Shown here piece after piece: positions 26,001 to 34,232 of a stretch of 64,000 nt of DNA. Position 1 is the first letter of the stretch, and each line of letters begins with the position of its first letter. This stretch comes from Streptomyces sp. RPA4-2 (GTDB lineage: Bacteria > Actinomycetota > Actinomycetes > Streptomycetales > Streptomycetaceae). A model generated the notes under the pieces. That model was not told the DNA's origin and did not search any database. It saw only the letters and a list, made by a program, of their open reading frames with translations. A program made the position numbers and the translations under genes. The stretch is taken from NCBI RefSeq assembly GCF_012273515.2, contig NZ_CP050975.2, positions 8,680,001-8,744,000 on the forward strand. Reading direction: 5' to 3'.

Positions 26001-27302
26001 ATGGCTCAAGAGACGTCCGCGTCCCTGGATGAAGGGTGGAGTGGCGGAGGGTGCCCGGCGAGTGCGTTTGCGCGGCGGTCGTTTCTTCACGGTGCTGCGG
26101 CGGGCGTGGCCGGGGCGGCGGGTGGGACCGTGTTGGGCGGCGGCGCGGCGAGCGCCGAGCCGATCGTCGAAATCAAGGCGGAACCGAAATCCCGTACGAT
26201 TCCGTTCCACGGCCATCACCAGGCAGGCATCGCCACTGTGCCCCAACAGGACGCGATTTTCGTCTCGCTCGATGTGACCGCCTCCAATCATGCGGAACTC
26301 ACCGATCTGTTCCGTACTCTGACCTCGCGAGCCCGCTTCCTCACGGCGGGCGGTAGGCCACCGGAGGTGCCCCCGACCGCAACGCCGACGGACAACGGCA
26401 TCATGGGTCCCACGTTTGTGGCGGATGGTCTCACCGTGACAGTCGGAGTGGGCGCGTCCCTCTTCGACGACCGATACGGATTGAGCGCGCGCAAGCCGGT
26501 CCAGCTCGTCAAGATGACGCCCTTTCGCCATGACGACCTGGACCCCGCGCTGAGCCAGGGTGACCTGCTGATCCAGATCTGCGCCGATCACCGCGATACG
26601 ACGGTGCACGCACTGCTCGACATCCTGATGCACACCAAGTCCGCGGCGAAGCTGCGCTGGCGTATTGACGGCCAGCGCAATCCGGAGCGTCCCGTCGGTG
26701 TCCGGCGCGACTGGTTCGGTTTCAAGGACGGCATCTCCAACCCGACCCTCTCCGACGAGGTCCAGTTGAATCAGGTCGTCTGGGTCCAGCCGAAGAGCGG
26801 CGAACCGGAGTGGGCCGCGGGCGGCACGTACCACGCGGTGCGTATCGTGCACTTCTTTATCGAGGCGTGGCAGAAGGTGCCCATTGCTCAACAAGAGCGG
26901 ATTTTCGGCCGCCGCAAGGCGAGCGGCGCTCCCATGTACGCCGTGGGCGAGAACGCCACGGATCTTTTCGACCCCATTTACACCAACGATCCGCAGGGTC
27001 TGATCACCCCGCTGAATTCGCACATCCGCCTCGCCAACCCCCAGACTCCGCAGACCGCGGCGACCAGCACGATCCTGCGTCGCAGCTACGACTACGACCG
27101 GAGCCCCAACCTGCCGGAACTCGACATGGGGCATGCATTCGTCTGCTTCCAGCAGGAGCTGAACACCTACATCGCCATGCAGAAGCGGCTGGAAGGCGAA
27201 GCACTGGTGCCGTTCATCAGCCCACGGGGCGGCGGTTACTTCTTTGCGCTTCCGGGCGTCCGGGACGAGAAGGACTATTACGCCCACGGGCTCCTGGCCT
27301 GA
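26001..27302 (+). CDS. DyP-type heme peroxidase, Tat-exported
   Basis: 433 residues from ATG 26001 with GAGGGGAACC upstream. A twin-arginine signal, ARRSFLHGAAAGVAGAAGG, starts at residue 24. The DyP GxxDG motif is GFKDGISNP near residue 247; its Asp is the distal catalytic residue. NSHIRLANP supplies the proximal heme histidine and ILRRSYDYD the conserved Arg. The cofactor would be loaded before Tat export, so it acts outside the membrane, oxidising dyes, phenolics or heme-related substrates. The next gene, a propeller lipoprotein, starts 64 bp later and is likely co-transcribed. No iron-permease partner (EfeU/EfeO) is present. Confidence 0.93.
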   Translation: MAQETSASLDEGWSGGGCPASAFARRSFLHGAAAGVAGAAGGTVLGGGAASAEPIVEIKAEPKSRTIPFHGHHQAGIATVPQQDAIFVSLDVTASNHAELTDLFRTLTSRARFLTAGGRPPEVPPTATPTDNGIMGPTFVADGLTVTVGVGASLFDDRYGLSARKPVQLVKMTPFRHDDLDPALSQGDLLIQICADHRDTTVHALLDILMHTKSAAKLRWRIDGQRNPERPVGVRRDWFGFKDGISNPTLSDEVQLNQVVWVQPKSGEPEWAAGGTYHAVRIVHFFIEAWQKVPIAQQERIFGRRKASGAPMYAVGENATDLFDPIYTNDPQGLITPLNSHIRLANPQTPQTAATSTILRRSYDYDRSPNLPELDMGHAFVCFQQELNTYIAMQKRLEGEALVPFISPRGGGYFFALPGVRDEKDYYAHGLLA

Positions 27303-27366
27303 TCCTTCCCCGGCCACCAGAGCCCGGTCCCGGACCCAACCATTCGCAACACGCACAGGAGGCGAG

Positions 27367-28416
27367 ATGTTCTCTGCCCTGCGGACCCGAGTCGGCAGCG
27401 GCCGTCGGCGACCCGGCAGGACGCTCCGACCGGTACTCGCGGCAGGCATCGGGATGCTGTTGATCTCCTGTACGCCCACCGCCCCAGTCCGCAGGGACTC
27501 CGCCCATGTGCCGGCCGCGGCCGCCCGCGCCGGTGGCAGTGGCCGCGTGTATGTCACGAACCAGCAGGACAACACGCTCTCGGTGATCGACGCCGGTACC
27601 TACAAGGTCGTAGCAACGGTGCCGGCCGGCGTGGCGCCCGAAGGCGTCGCGGTCACCAAGGACGGCAAGCACGTGTACATCGCCAACAGCGGTTCGGCCC
27701 GGGTCTCGGTCCTCGACACCCGGAACAACAAGATCGTCGCAACCGTGCCGGTCGGGAAAAGCCCCACCGGTGTCGGCCTCAGCCCCGATGGCAACTCCCT
27801 CTACGTCACCAACGGCAGTTCGAACACCGTCTCGGTGATCGACGTCCGAACCAACGGGGTAACCGCGACCATCTCGGTCGGCAAGTCCCCGGTGAACGTG
27901 GCGTTCAGTCCCGACGGCGGTACGGCCTACGTGGCGAATTCGGGGTCTGGCAGCCTGTCGGCCATCAACACCCGCACGCACCGGGTCGACCGGACTCTTC
28001 CCACGGGGCGCTCCCCGGTGGGCGTCGCGATCACCCCGGACGGCAAGTCGGCCTATGTCGCCGACGAAGTGGGAAGGCAGGTCCTTGCCGTGGCAACCCG
28101 TACCGGCAAGGCGACGGCCGTGCAGGTCGGCGAGGGCCCCTTTGACGTGGCCATCGGGCCCGACGGCCACTTCGCCTACTCCGCCGATCTCGGCCCGGGC
28201 AACGTGTCCGTGATCGACACCAGCAGCCACCGCGTCTCGGCGACCATTGCCCTGGGCCCTCCCGGCACCGACCCGTTCAACCTGGAAGTCACCAAAGAGG
28301 CTATCTACGTCACGAACCAGGGAGCAGGCACCCTCAAAGTCATCGACCCGACATCCCGCAAAGTCGTCGCGACGGTCACCCTCGGCACCAGCCCCTACGG
28401 CGTCGCTGTGAGCTGA
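27367..28416 (+). CDS. YVTN-repeat beta-propeller lipoprotein
   Basis: 349 residues from ATG 27367 with AGGAGGCGAG upstream. The signal peptide ends in a lipobox (GIGMLLISCTP). From about residue 58 there are seven or so repeats of the YVTN type: RVYVTNQQDNTLSVIDAGT, HVYIANSGSARVSVLDTRN, SLYVTNGSSNTVSVIDVRT, each with VGxSPxGVAxSPDG between. This folds as a propeller anchored outside the membrane. Its position suggests it works with the exported DyP peroxidase, perhaps as a scaffold, but no partner is proven. A strong hairpin follows. Confidence 0.9.
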   Translation: MFSALRTRVGSGRRRPGRTLRPVLAAGIGMLLISCTPTAPVRRDSAHVPAAAARAGGSGRVYVTNQQDNTLSVIDAGTYKVVATVPAGVAPEGVAVTKDGKHVYIANSGSARVSVLDTRNNKIVATVPVGKSPTGVGLSPDGNSLYVTNGSSNTVSVIDVRTNGVTATISVGKSPVNVAFSPDGGTAYVANSGSGSLSAINTRTHRVDRTLPTGRSPVGVAITPDGKSAYVADEVGRQVLAVATRTGKATAVQVGEGPFDVAIGPDGHFAYSADLGPGNVSVIDTSSHRVSATIALGPPGTDPFNLEVTKEAIYVTNQGAGTLKVIDPTSRKVVATVTLGTSPYGVAVS

Positions 28417-28457
28417 ACCCACGACGCACCACCGGACCGGGGCGCGCAGAACAAAAC

Positions 28458-28499
28458 CCGCCCCCGGACGATATCCGCGAGGACATAGTCCGGGGGCGG
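28458..28499 (+). terminator. Hairpin after the DyP/propeller operon
   Basis: Perfect 12-bp stem CCGCCCCCGGAC / GTCCGGGGGCGG with an 18-nt loop, 42 bp after the stop codon. Confidence 0.75.
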
Positions 28500-28919
28500 T
28501 ACGTTCCTGCTGCCCGAGGGCGGCACCTACTGATCAGCAGTAGTGGTCTGCTGCGCGTCAGCCGCCTCGACTCCCTCGACCTCGGTCACCGCTGGTCACG
28601 GCAATTGGGCAGAACGCCTGGGGCTGTTCAGCCTGGTCATCGAAGGTCTCCTGGTTGTTCTGTCCGCGACATGCTTCCTGCGTCGGCCTCGAATCGATGC
28701 TCTGCATCCCGGGCCGTGAGGAACCGCGAGGCCGAGGTGGCGGGCGACGGCTGGAAGTTGCCGGCGTTCGTGAGCCGGCGGCCAGGTCCGGATGCCATCG
28801 GCCCGACTCGCCGATCTTCGACTTGTTGCTCGTGAAGGACGCTGCGGTTCTTTGCCAGGAGGGACTCGGGTTGCCGGCGGAACATGAGCATGGGGGGAAA
28901 CAGACAAGGGGTGTTTTTC
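28500..28919. other. Stretch without a recognisable gene
   Basis: No family-like frame on either strand. The end contains the ribosome-binding site AAGGGG of the following dehydrogenase gene. Confidence 0.35.
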
Positions 28920-29783
28920 ATGTCTCACGCTTCCACTGTCGCTGTTCTGGGAGCAGGCGCACTGGGCGCCGCGATGGCGATGCGTCTCGGAGATACCGGC
29001 CACGAGGTACGGCTGTGGAACCGTACGGAGGAGAGGGCCCGCGCGGTTGCGGAGCAAGCGGCCGGCGTCACGGCAGTGAAGGCGGTGGACGTTGCGGTCT
29101 CCGGCGCGTCCGTCGTCATCACTGTGCTCCGTGACGGCGAGACGGTCACGGAGGTCATGTCAGGTGCCCTCGGCCGGCTCGACAGCGACGCCGTCTGGGT
29201 GCAGGCGAGCACGGTGGGACCGAGGTACGCCGGCGTGCTGGCAGGCCTGGCTCGTGATCACGGTGTTGCGTACCTCGACGCACCGGTCTCGGGAAGCACC
29301 GCTCCCGCTCGGCAGGGCAAGCTTGTCTGGCTTGTCGCCGGTCCCGAAAACGTCCTTACGCGGGCGCGTCCCCTGCTCGACGATCTCGGCTCGTCCGTGC
29401 TCCACGTCGGGACGGGAGTCGAGGGCAGCGCCGTCAAGCTCGTGGTCAACGCCTGGATGGCCGCCTCGACGGTCGCCATGAGCGACGTCCTCGCGCTGTG
29501 CGACGCACTCGGCATCGACCACACGACGTTTGTTCGAGTGCTCGAGGCCGGCCCGCTCGCCATGCCGTACGAGTTGCAGAAAGTAGGCGCCATGGACGAC
29601 GCCTCGTACGCGCCCGGGTTCGCGGTGCAACTCGCCCTGAAGGACATCGAACTGGCCGCGGCGGCCGCCACCCCCAGCCCTCTGCTCCAGGCCGTCCGGG
29701 ATCGCCTGCAAGCGACCGTCGCGGCCGGCCACGACAGGGACGACCTCGCCGCCGTCGACTACCTGAGGAGGTCGCCGTCGTAG
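28920..29783 (+). CDS. NAD(P)-dependent beta-hydroxyacid dehydrogenase / imine-reductase-like protein
   Basis: 287 residues from ATG 28920 (AAGGGG upstream; an earlier in-frame ATG at 28884 is possible). The Rossmann start is VAVLGAGALGAAMAMRLGDT with RLWNRTEERA, which favours NADP. YLDAPVSGSTAPARQGKLVW is the substrate-binding signature of the family, and VEGSAVKLVVNAWMAASTVA contains the catalytic-lysine position (GxxxxxKxxxN). The C-terminal helical domain is complete. The substrate cannot be assigned. The SDR gene lies 91 bp downstream in the same direction. Confidence 0.9.
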   Translation: MSHASTVAVLGAGALGAAMAMRLGDTGHEVRLWNRTEERARAVAEQAAGVTAVKAVDVAVSGASVVITVLRDGETVTEVMSGALGRLDSDAVWVQASTVGPRYAGVLAGLARDHGVAYLDAPVSGSTAPARQGKLVWLVAGPENVLTRARPLLDDLGSSVLHVGTGVEGSAVKLVVNAWMAASTVAMSDVLALCDALGIDHTTFVRVLEAGPLAMPYELQKVGAMDDASYAPGFAVQLALKDIELAAAAATPSPLLQAVRDRLQATVAAGHDRDDLAAVDYLRRSPS

Positions 29784-29874
29784 CCCGTACGGGGCCGTCG
29801 TTCCGGTCCCGGGCCTCAATTCTGGTACGGAATTTCTTGTCAGCCACCCGTCGACCTGAACGGACCACTGAGTC

Positions 29875-30561
29875 GTGACTACTTCGATCATCGTCGGAGG
29901 AAGCAGCGGACTGGGCCGCGCCGTAGCCCAGCGATTCGCCGACCGTGGCGACACTGTCCTCATCACCAGCCGCACCACGGCGCACGCCGACACGGTGGCC
30001 GGCGAAATCGGCGGCCTGACCAGAGGCCTGGCCATTGACCTGTCGCAGCCGGAGACGATCGCCGCCGCGCTCGGCGATGTGCGCGAGGTCGACAACCTGG
30101 TGATCACCGCCATCAAACAGGGCGTCAACTCCCTCGCGGACTTCGATATCGCCGCAGCCATCGAGTCCGTGACCACCAAACTGGTGGGCTACACCGAGAC
30201 CGTGCGAGCCCTGCGTGACCGGTTCAACCCGGGCGCGTCGGTCGTGCTCTTCGGTGGCCTGGCCAAGGAACGCCCCTACCCCGGTTCCACCATGGTGACC
30301 GCCTTCAACAGCGGCATCACCGGCCTGGTGAAGACCCTGGCCGTGGAAATCGCACCCCACCGCATCAATGCGATCCACCCGGGCGTGGTGGGAGACAGCG
30401 TCAAGTGGCGCGACGCGCCCGAGCACCCCCACCTGGCGCGCACCCCTCTTGGACGCCTCGTGACGACGGCGGAGGTTGTCGATGCCACCGACTTCGTCCT
30501 CCGCAACACCGGGGTCAACGCCCTCGACCTGTTCGTCGACGGCGGACTGCGCGTGACCTGA
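29875..30561 (+). CDS. SDR-family protein without the usual catalytic Tyr/Lys
   Basis: 228 residues from GTG 29875. The cofactor motif IIVGGSSGLGRAVAQRF is a normal TGxxxGxG variant. At the catalytic segment the sequence is STMVTAFNSGITGLVKTLAV, where Tyr-x-x-x-Lys would be expected; Tyr is Val and Lys is Asn. PHRINAIHPGVVGDS and LFVDGGLRV complete the fold. A subgroup of SDR proteins of this look exists in actinobacteria, so this may be family-typical rather than a defect. Role unknown; it may be coupled with the dehydrogenase upstream. Confidence 0.8.
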   Translation: MTTSIIVGGSSGLGRAVAQRFADRGDTVLITSRTTAHADTVAGEIGGLTRGLAIDLSQPETIAAALGDVREVDNLVITAIKQGVNSLADFDIAAAIESVTTKLVGYTETVRALRDRFNPGASVVLFGGLAKERPYPGSTMVTAFNSGITGLVKTLAVEIAPHRINAIHPGVVGDSVKWRDAPEHPHLARTPLGRLVTTAEVVDATDFVLRNTGVNALDLFVDGGLRVT

Positions 30562-30747
30562 CTCATCGGGAATCGGCAGCCAGACGAACCAACGGCCGAT
30601 CGAGTCCCGCAGGGGGCTCCTTCGGAATTGGTGTTCAACGCTGGGCAACAGACGAGTTCGACTCGTGCGGTGCCTTCGGTGGGCAAGCCGCGGCCGTGAT
30701 GGGGAGGCGCCCGTTTCTTGCGGGCGGGATTGAGTCCGTGTCCTGTC

Positions 30748-31530
30748 TCATGATCCATATCGACGGAATCCTGGTGTGCGCCATTCCTGGCCGTCGGGCA
30801 GGACGGCGAGCGCTTCGTAGCCGTCCAATGATTCCAGCCAGTTCTGCGCGCCATCGCCTCTGGCGAAGGCTGCGGTGGCATAGGTGTCGGTCAAGGTCAG
30901 ACGAGGGCCGATGAGGGTGAGGGAGGCGAATGTGGTGGCGGGTGTGCCGTGGTGTGGGTTGAGGATGTGGGCGCCGCGTTCGGCGGTGCCGGAGGTGGCG
31001 ACGGCCAGGTCGCCGTGGGCAGTGATGACGGTGGCCAGCTTGCCGGGGTGCAGCGGGTGGGCGATGCCGATACGCCAGGGGGTGCCGGGGGTTGGCTGGC
31101 CGTGGAGTTGGAGGTCGCCGCCGCCGTTGACGCAGGTGTGGTGCGCGCCTGCTTCGTAGAGGAGTTGGGATGCGGCTTCGGTGGCCCAGCCTTTGACGAG
31201 TCCTGAGGGGTCGAGGGTTCCGGCGAGGGCGATGCTGAACCAGCCGTCGGTGTCGTGGGTGGCCTGTGCGCAGAGGGAGAGGACTTCGTGGACTTCGGGA
31301 GGGCAGTCGTCCAGGCGGATCTCACCGCGGTCGAGGCGGCTGATGTGGCTGTCGGGCCGGTAGGTGGAGAACACGGCGTCGACCCGGTGGAGGTGTTGCA
31401 CGGCCTCGGCGAGGGCGCGGTGGATGGCGGTGGTGGGCTTGTCGCGGATGTCGAAGGAGAAGACGGTGCCCATGACGTGCTCGACGTGGCGCAGTCCGTG
31501 TCCGGTGTGAGGCATAGGCTTGTCAGGCAT
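30748..31530 (-). CDS. apbE: FAD:protein FMN transferase (ApbE family)
   Basis: 260 residues from ATG 31530, overlapping the previous gene's stop by 8 bp (ATGCCTGA), so translation is coupled. Family motifs are in place: VMGTVFSFDIRD at the start, FSTYRPDSHISRLDRGE, DPSGLVKGWATEAA, VNGGGDLQLHG (the flavin-binding NxGGD), and TDTYATAAFARG (Mg/active-site segment). The enzyme transfers FMN from FAD to a Thr/Ser of a partner protein. The partner is almost surely the adjacent FMN-binding-domain protein. No lipobox or signal is obvious on this short N-terminus, so the acting compartment is uncertain. Confidence 0.93.
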   Translation of the reverse strand: MPDKPMPHTGHGLRHVEHVMGTVFSFDIRDKPTTAIHRALAEAVQHLHRVDAVFSTYRPDSHISRLDRGEIRLDDCPPEVHEVLSLCAQATHDTDGWFSIALAGTLDPSGLVKGWATEAASQLLYEAGAHHTCVNGGGDLQLHGQPTPGTPWRIGIAHPLHPGKLATVITAHGDLAVATSGTAERGAHILNPHHGTPATTFASLTLIGPRLTLTDTYATAAFARGDGAQNWLESLDGYEALAVLPDGQEWRTPGFRRYGS

Positions 31531-31954
31531 GGGCTTGGTCCAGGGCGCTCTGCAGGGACTGGATGTAGCCCTGGCTGGTGTAGCTGGCGCCGGAGACGGC
31601 GTCGATGTGCGCGCTTTGCGCACCGATGGCCTCCTGGGTGAGGCGGGGTAGCGCGTAGGCGGCGATCTGCTGGTCGCGGCCGTTCTGGTCCGGGGCTTGG
31701 AGGACCTTGACCGCGGTGATCTTTCCCTTGGAGAGGGTGGCGGCGACCTGCACGGCGCCGTACTGGGTGTCGATGGGGTCCCCGGTGAACGTGCCCGTCC
31801 CCGTGGAGGCCCCCGCGGAGGTGTGCGGAGACGCGAAGGATGTGGAGGACCGGGGGGACACTCCTGCGAGGGCGGGGGGCTGGTGGGGTTTGAGGGCGAG
31901 CAGCACGACGACGAGGGCGCTGATCCCGGTAGTGGTAAGGACTGCTCGGCGCAT
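31523..31954 (-). CDS. Exported FMN-binding-domain protein (flavinylation target)
   Basis: 143 residues from ATG 31954 with GAGGAG upstream. One N-terminal hydrophobic helix (ISALVVVLLALKP) anchors or exports it. A Ser/Thr linker leads to the FMN-binding domain: TFTGDPIDTQYGAVQVAATL, KITAVKVLQAPDQNGRDQQI and DAVSGASYTSQGYIQSLQSA. The last contains the D-x-x-S-G-A-S/T flavinylation motif, the expected attachment site of FMN by ApbE. It lies between the ferric-reductase-like gene (gap 11 bp) and apbE (overlap 8 bp). Confidence 0.9.
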   Translation of the reverse strand: MRRAVLTTTGISALVVVLLALKPHQPPALAGVSPRSSTSFASPHTSAGASTGTGTFTGDPIDTQYGAVQVAATLSKGKITAVKVLQAPDQNGRDQQIAAYALPRLTQEAIGAQSAHIDAVSGASYTSQGYIQSLQSALDQAHA

Positions 31955-31965
31955 GGCGGCTCTCC

Positions 31966-33327
31966 TCAGAACGCGAAGGACTCGTGGTGGACGCGCCGTG
32001 CCGGGACACCGGCATCGCGCAGGGCTTGGATCGCGGCCTGTGTCATGCCGGGCGGCCCGCACACGTAGACGTCGTGTGCGGCCAGATCCGGCACCAGGGC
32101 GCTCAGACCCCGGGCGGTGAGGGGTGAGGAGTATCCGGCGGGTTCGTCGACGACGTAGTGCACGGTGGCCCTGCGGTGGGCGGCTATCGCGTCGAGTTCA
32201 CCGCGCAGGGCGAGGTCGTCGGGGCGGCGGGCCCGGTAGACGAGGGTCACGTCGCCCGGCAGTGTCTCGAAGAGCGCACGCAAAGGGGTGATGCCGACCC
32301 CGCCGGCCAGGAGCAGGACCTTTGGGGCGGTGCGGCGGTCCGCGGTGAACCCGCCGTAGGGGCCCTCGGCCCACACCCGGGTGCCCGGCGCCAGGTGGGC
32401 GAGCGCGGCGCTGTGGCCGCCGGCGGTCTTGACTGTGATGCGCAGATGGCCGGGGTGTGCGGGAGCGGAGAGGGAGTAGGGGTTCGCGGTCCACCACAGT
32501 CCGCGGGCCATGAAGCGCCAGCGCAGGAACTGCCCCGGCTCACCCCCCAGCTCGTCGAGATGCTCGCCGGTGAGGTGGACGGAGACCACGCCCGGTGCCT
32601 CGGAGTGGACCGCGGTGACGTGCAGGCGGTGGCGCAGGCCGCGCCGCAGGGGGACGGCGAACCGGTACCAGCCGACCAGCGCGGCGACGCCGAGGAAGAG
32701 GGAGTACCAGGCGGCCTGAGCCGGGCGGTTGCCGACGAAGTCGGCTCCGTTGGAGAGCTGGTGGCCGAAGGTGAGGAATACGGCCAGGTATGTGACGAAG
32801 TGCAAGTAGTGCCAGGTTTCGTAACTCAGCCTGCGGCGGGCCGCACGGGCCGAGAGGACTCCGGTGACCAGGAACAGCAGGAAGCCGGCCGTGCCCTTGA
32901 GGAGGTCGGGGTAGTCCAGGACGAGCGTGGAGGTCTGACTGACCACGTTCGTGTGGGATGTCAGGGAGTAGCCCCAGATGATCAGCAAGGCGTGAACAAG
33001 GGCGAGAGAGACGGTGCAGCGGCCGCCCAGGGCGTGCCAGCGGGCAAGCCGGTCGGTACCGATGGTGTGGTCCAACAGTGGCATGCGGGCCATGAGGGCC
33101 AGCAGGACGGCGCAGGCGTACCCGGCCAGGAGCCCGGTGATGCGTCCCGCACCGGTGAGCCAGCCCGCCGGGCCGACGACCGAGGTCGTGTCGCTCCACC
33201 ACAGGGCCAGCACCCCGGCGGCGCCGGCCCAGATCACCAGCGGCGCCAGGAAGGACACGGCGCCGCGGCGCGTGCGCCGGTGGCGCATACCGCGGCTCGC
33301 GTACGTGGCGGTGGATGTGGCGGTCAT
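31966..33327 (-). CDS. Ferric-reductase-like transmembrane protein with FAD/NAD(P)H domain
   Basis: 453 residues from ATG 33327. Six membrane helices occupy about 22-225; conserved His residues occur in RWHALGGRCTVSLALVHALL and ETWHYLHFVTYLAVFLTFGH, matching the heme-binding helices of NOX/ferric reductases. The cytosolic part has an FAD site (WTANPYSLSAPAHPGHLRIT), glycine-rich LLLAGGVGITPLRALFE for NAD(P)H, and the end VYVCGPPGMTQAAIQAL. It would carry electrons from cytosolic NAD(P)H across the membrane. With FMN-binding protein and ApbE it forms a complete extracytosolic flavin electron-transfer unit. The two-component genes start divergently 170 bp away. Confidence 0.92.
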   Translation of the reverse strand: MTATSTATYASRGMRHRRTRRGAVSFLAPLVIWAGAAGVLALWWSDTTSVVGPAGWLTGAGRITGLLAGYACAVLLALMARMPLLDHTIGTDRLARWHALGGRCTVSLALVHALLIIWGYSLTSHTNVVSQTSTLVLDYPDLLKGTAGFLLFLVTGVLSARAARRRLSYETWHYLHFVTYLAVFLTFGHQLSNGADFVGNRPAQAAWYSLFLGVAALVGWYRFAVPLRRGLRHRLHVTAVHSEAPGVVSVHLTGEHLDELGGEPGQFLRWRFMARGLWWTANPYSLSAPAHPGHLRITVKTAGGHSAALAHLAPGTRVWAEGPYGGFTADRRTAPKVLLLAGGVGITPLRALFETLPGDVTLVYRARRPDDLALRGELDAIAAHRRATVHYVVDEPAGYSSPLTARGLSALVPDLAAHDVYVCGPPGMTQAAIQALRDAGVPARRVHHESFAF

Positions 33328-33420
33328 GGGGCTCCTCCGGATAAGGCTCGCTCCGGCGATGGGTAGCCAGCCTCACAGCCCAACCTCTGTGTACCTTCTG
33401 AAATAGCTCCGTCGGCCGCC

Positions 33421-33447
33421 CTCAGCGCCGATTCAGAGGAAACTCAG
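33421..33447. promoter_or_regulatory. Three direct repeats CTCAG/TTCAG/CTCAG at 11-bp spacing (candidate response-regulator site)
   Basis: CTCAG at 33421-33425, TTCAG at 33432-33436 and CTCAG at 33443-33447 are each exactly 11 bp apart, one helical turn. They sit in the divergent promoter between the ferric-reductase operon and the OmpR-type regulator gene, 51 bp before the regulator's start codon. OmpR/PhoB regulators bind tandem direct repeats with this spacing. The adjacent regulator is the natural candidate. Confidence 0.65.
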
Positions 33448-33497
33448 AGACACGACTCGCCCTGCCGTGGCCTGTGCCGGGGCATGCTGAAGGAACT

Positions 33498-34232
33498 ATG
33501 GACGCGCCGCGTACGCCCTCGCTTCTGCACCGCCCCGACGGAGAGCCCGTACGGATCCTCGTCGTCGACGACGAACCCGACGTCACGGATGTGCTGGCCG
33601 GGGTCATGAACAGCGAGGGCTGGCAGGTCCGTACTGCCGCAGACGGCGCGACCGCGCTCACCACGGCCCGTGACTTCCGGCCCGATGCGGTGGTCCTGGA
33701 CTGGATGCTGCCCGACCTTGACGGCCTGCAGATCCTGCGTGCCCTTCGGCGCGAGGCACCCAGCGTGTGCGTGCTGTTCCTGACCGCCCGCGACGCCGTC
33801 GAGGACCGCATCGCCGGCATCACCGCAGGCGGCGACGACTACGTCACCAAGCCCTACAGCCTGGAAGAAGTCCTGGCCCGGCTGCGCGGACTGCTCCGGC
33901 GGGCCGGAATGACTGCCGAGCCGGGCACGAACCGGCTCACCGTTGGAGACCTCACCATGGACGAGGAAGCCAGGGAGGTCAGACGCGGCGGAAGCACGGT
34001 CGATCTGTCCCGCACGGAGTTCGAACTCCTGCGATTCCTCATGCGCAACCCGCGGCGAGTGCTGTCCAAGGATCAGATTCTCGACCGCGTCTGGGCCTAC
34101 GACTTCGGTGGACGAGCCCACGTCGTCGAGCTTTACATCAGCTACCTGCGCAAGAAGATCGATGCCGGACGAACCCCGATGATCCACACCGTGCGCGGCG
34201 TCGGCTACGTCCTCAAGGCGGACTCCCCATGA
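33498..34232 (+). CDS. OmpR/PhoB-family response regulator
   Basis: 244 residues from ATG 33498 with GAAGGAACT upstream. Receiver domain: ILVVDDEPDVTDVLAGVMN, phospho-acceptor Asp in AVVLDWMLPDLDGLQILRAL, FLTARDAVEDRIAGITAGGD and DYVTKPYSLEEVLAR with the switch Lys. The C-terminal winged helix is normal: VDLSRTEFELLRFLMRNPRR, SKDQILDRVWAYDF, VVELYISYLRKKIDAG and MIHTVRGVGYVLK. Its stop overlaps the kinase start by 3 bp (ATGA). It probably controls itself and the divergent electron-transfer operon. Confidence 0.95.
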   Translation: MDAPRTPSLLHRPDGEPVRILVVDDEPDVTDVLAGVMNSEGWQVRTAADGATALTTARDFRPDAVVLDWMLPDLDGLQILRALRREAPSVCVLFLTARDAVEDRIAGITAGGDDYVTKPYSLEEVLARLRGLLRRAGMTAEPGTNRLTVGDLTMDEEAREVRRGGSTVDLSRTEFELLRFLMRNPRRVLSKDQILDRVWAYDFGGRAHVVELYISYLRKKIDAGRTPMIHTVRGVGYVLKADSP

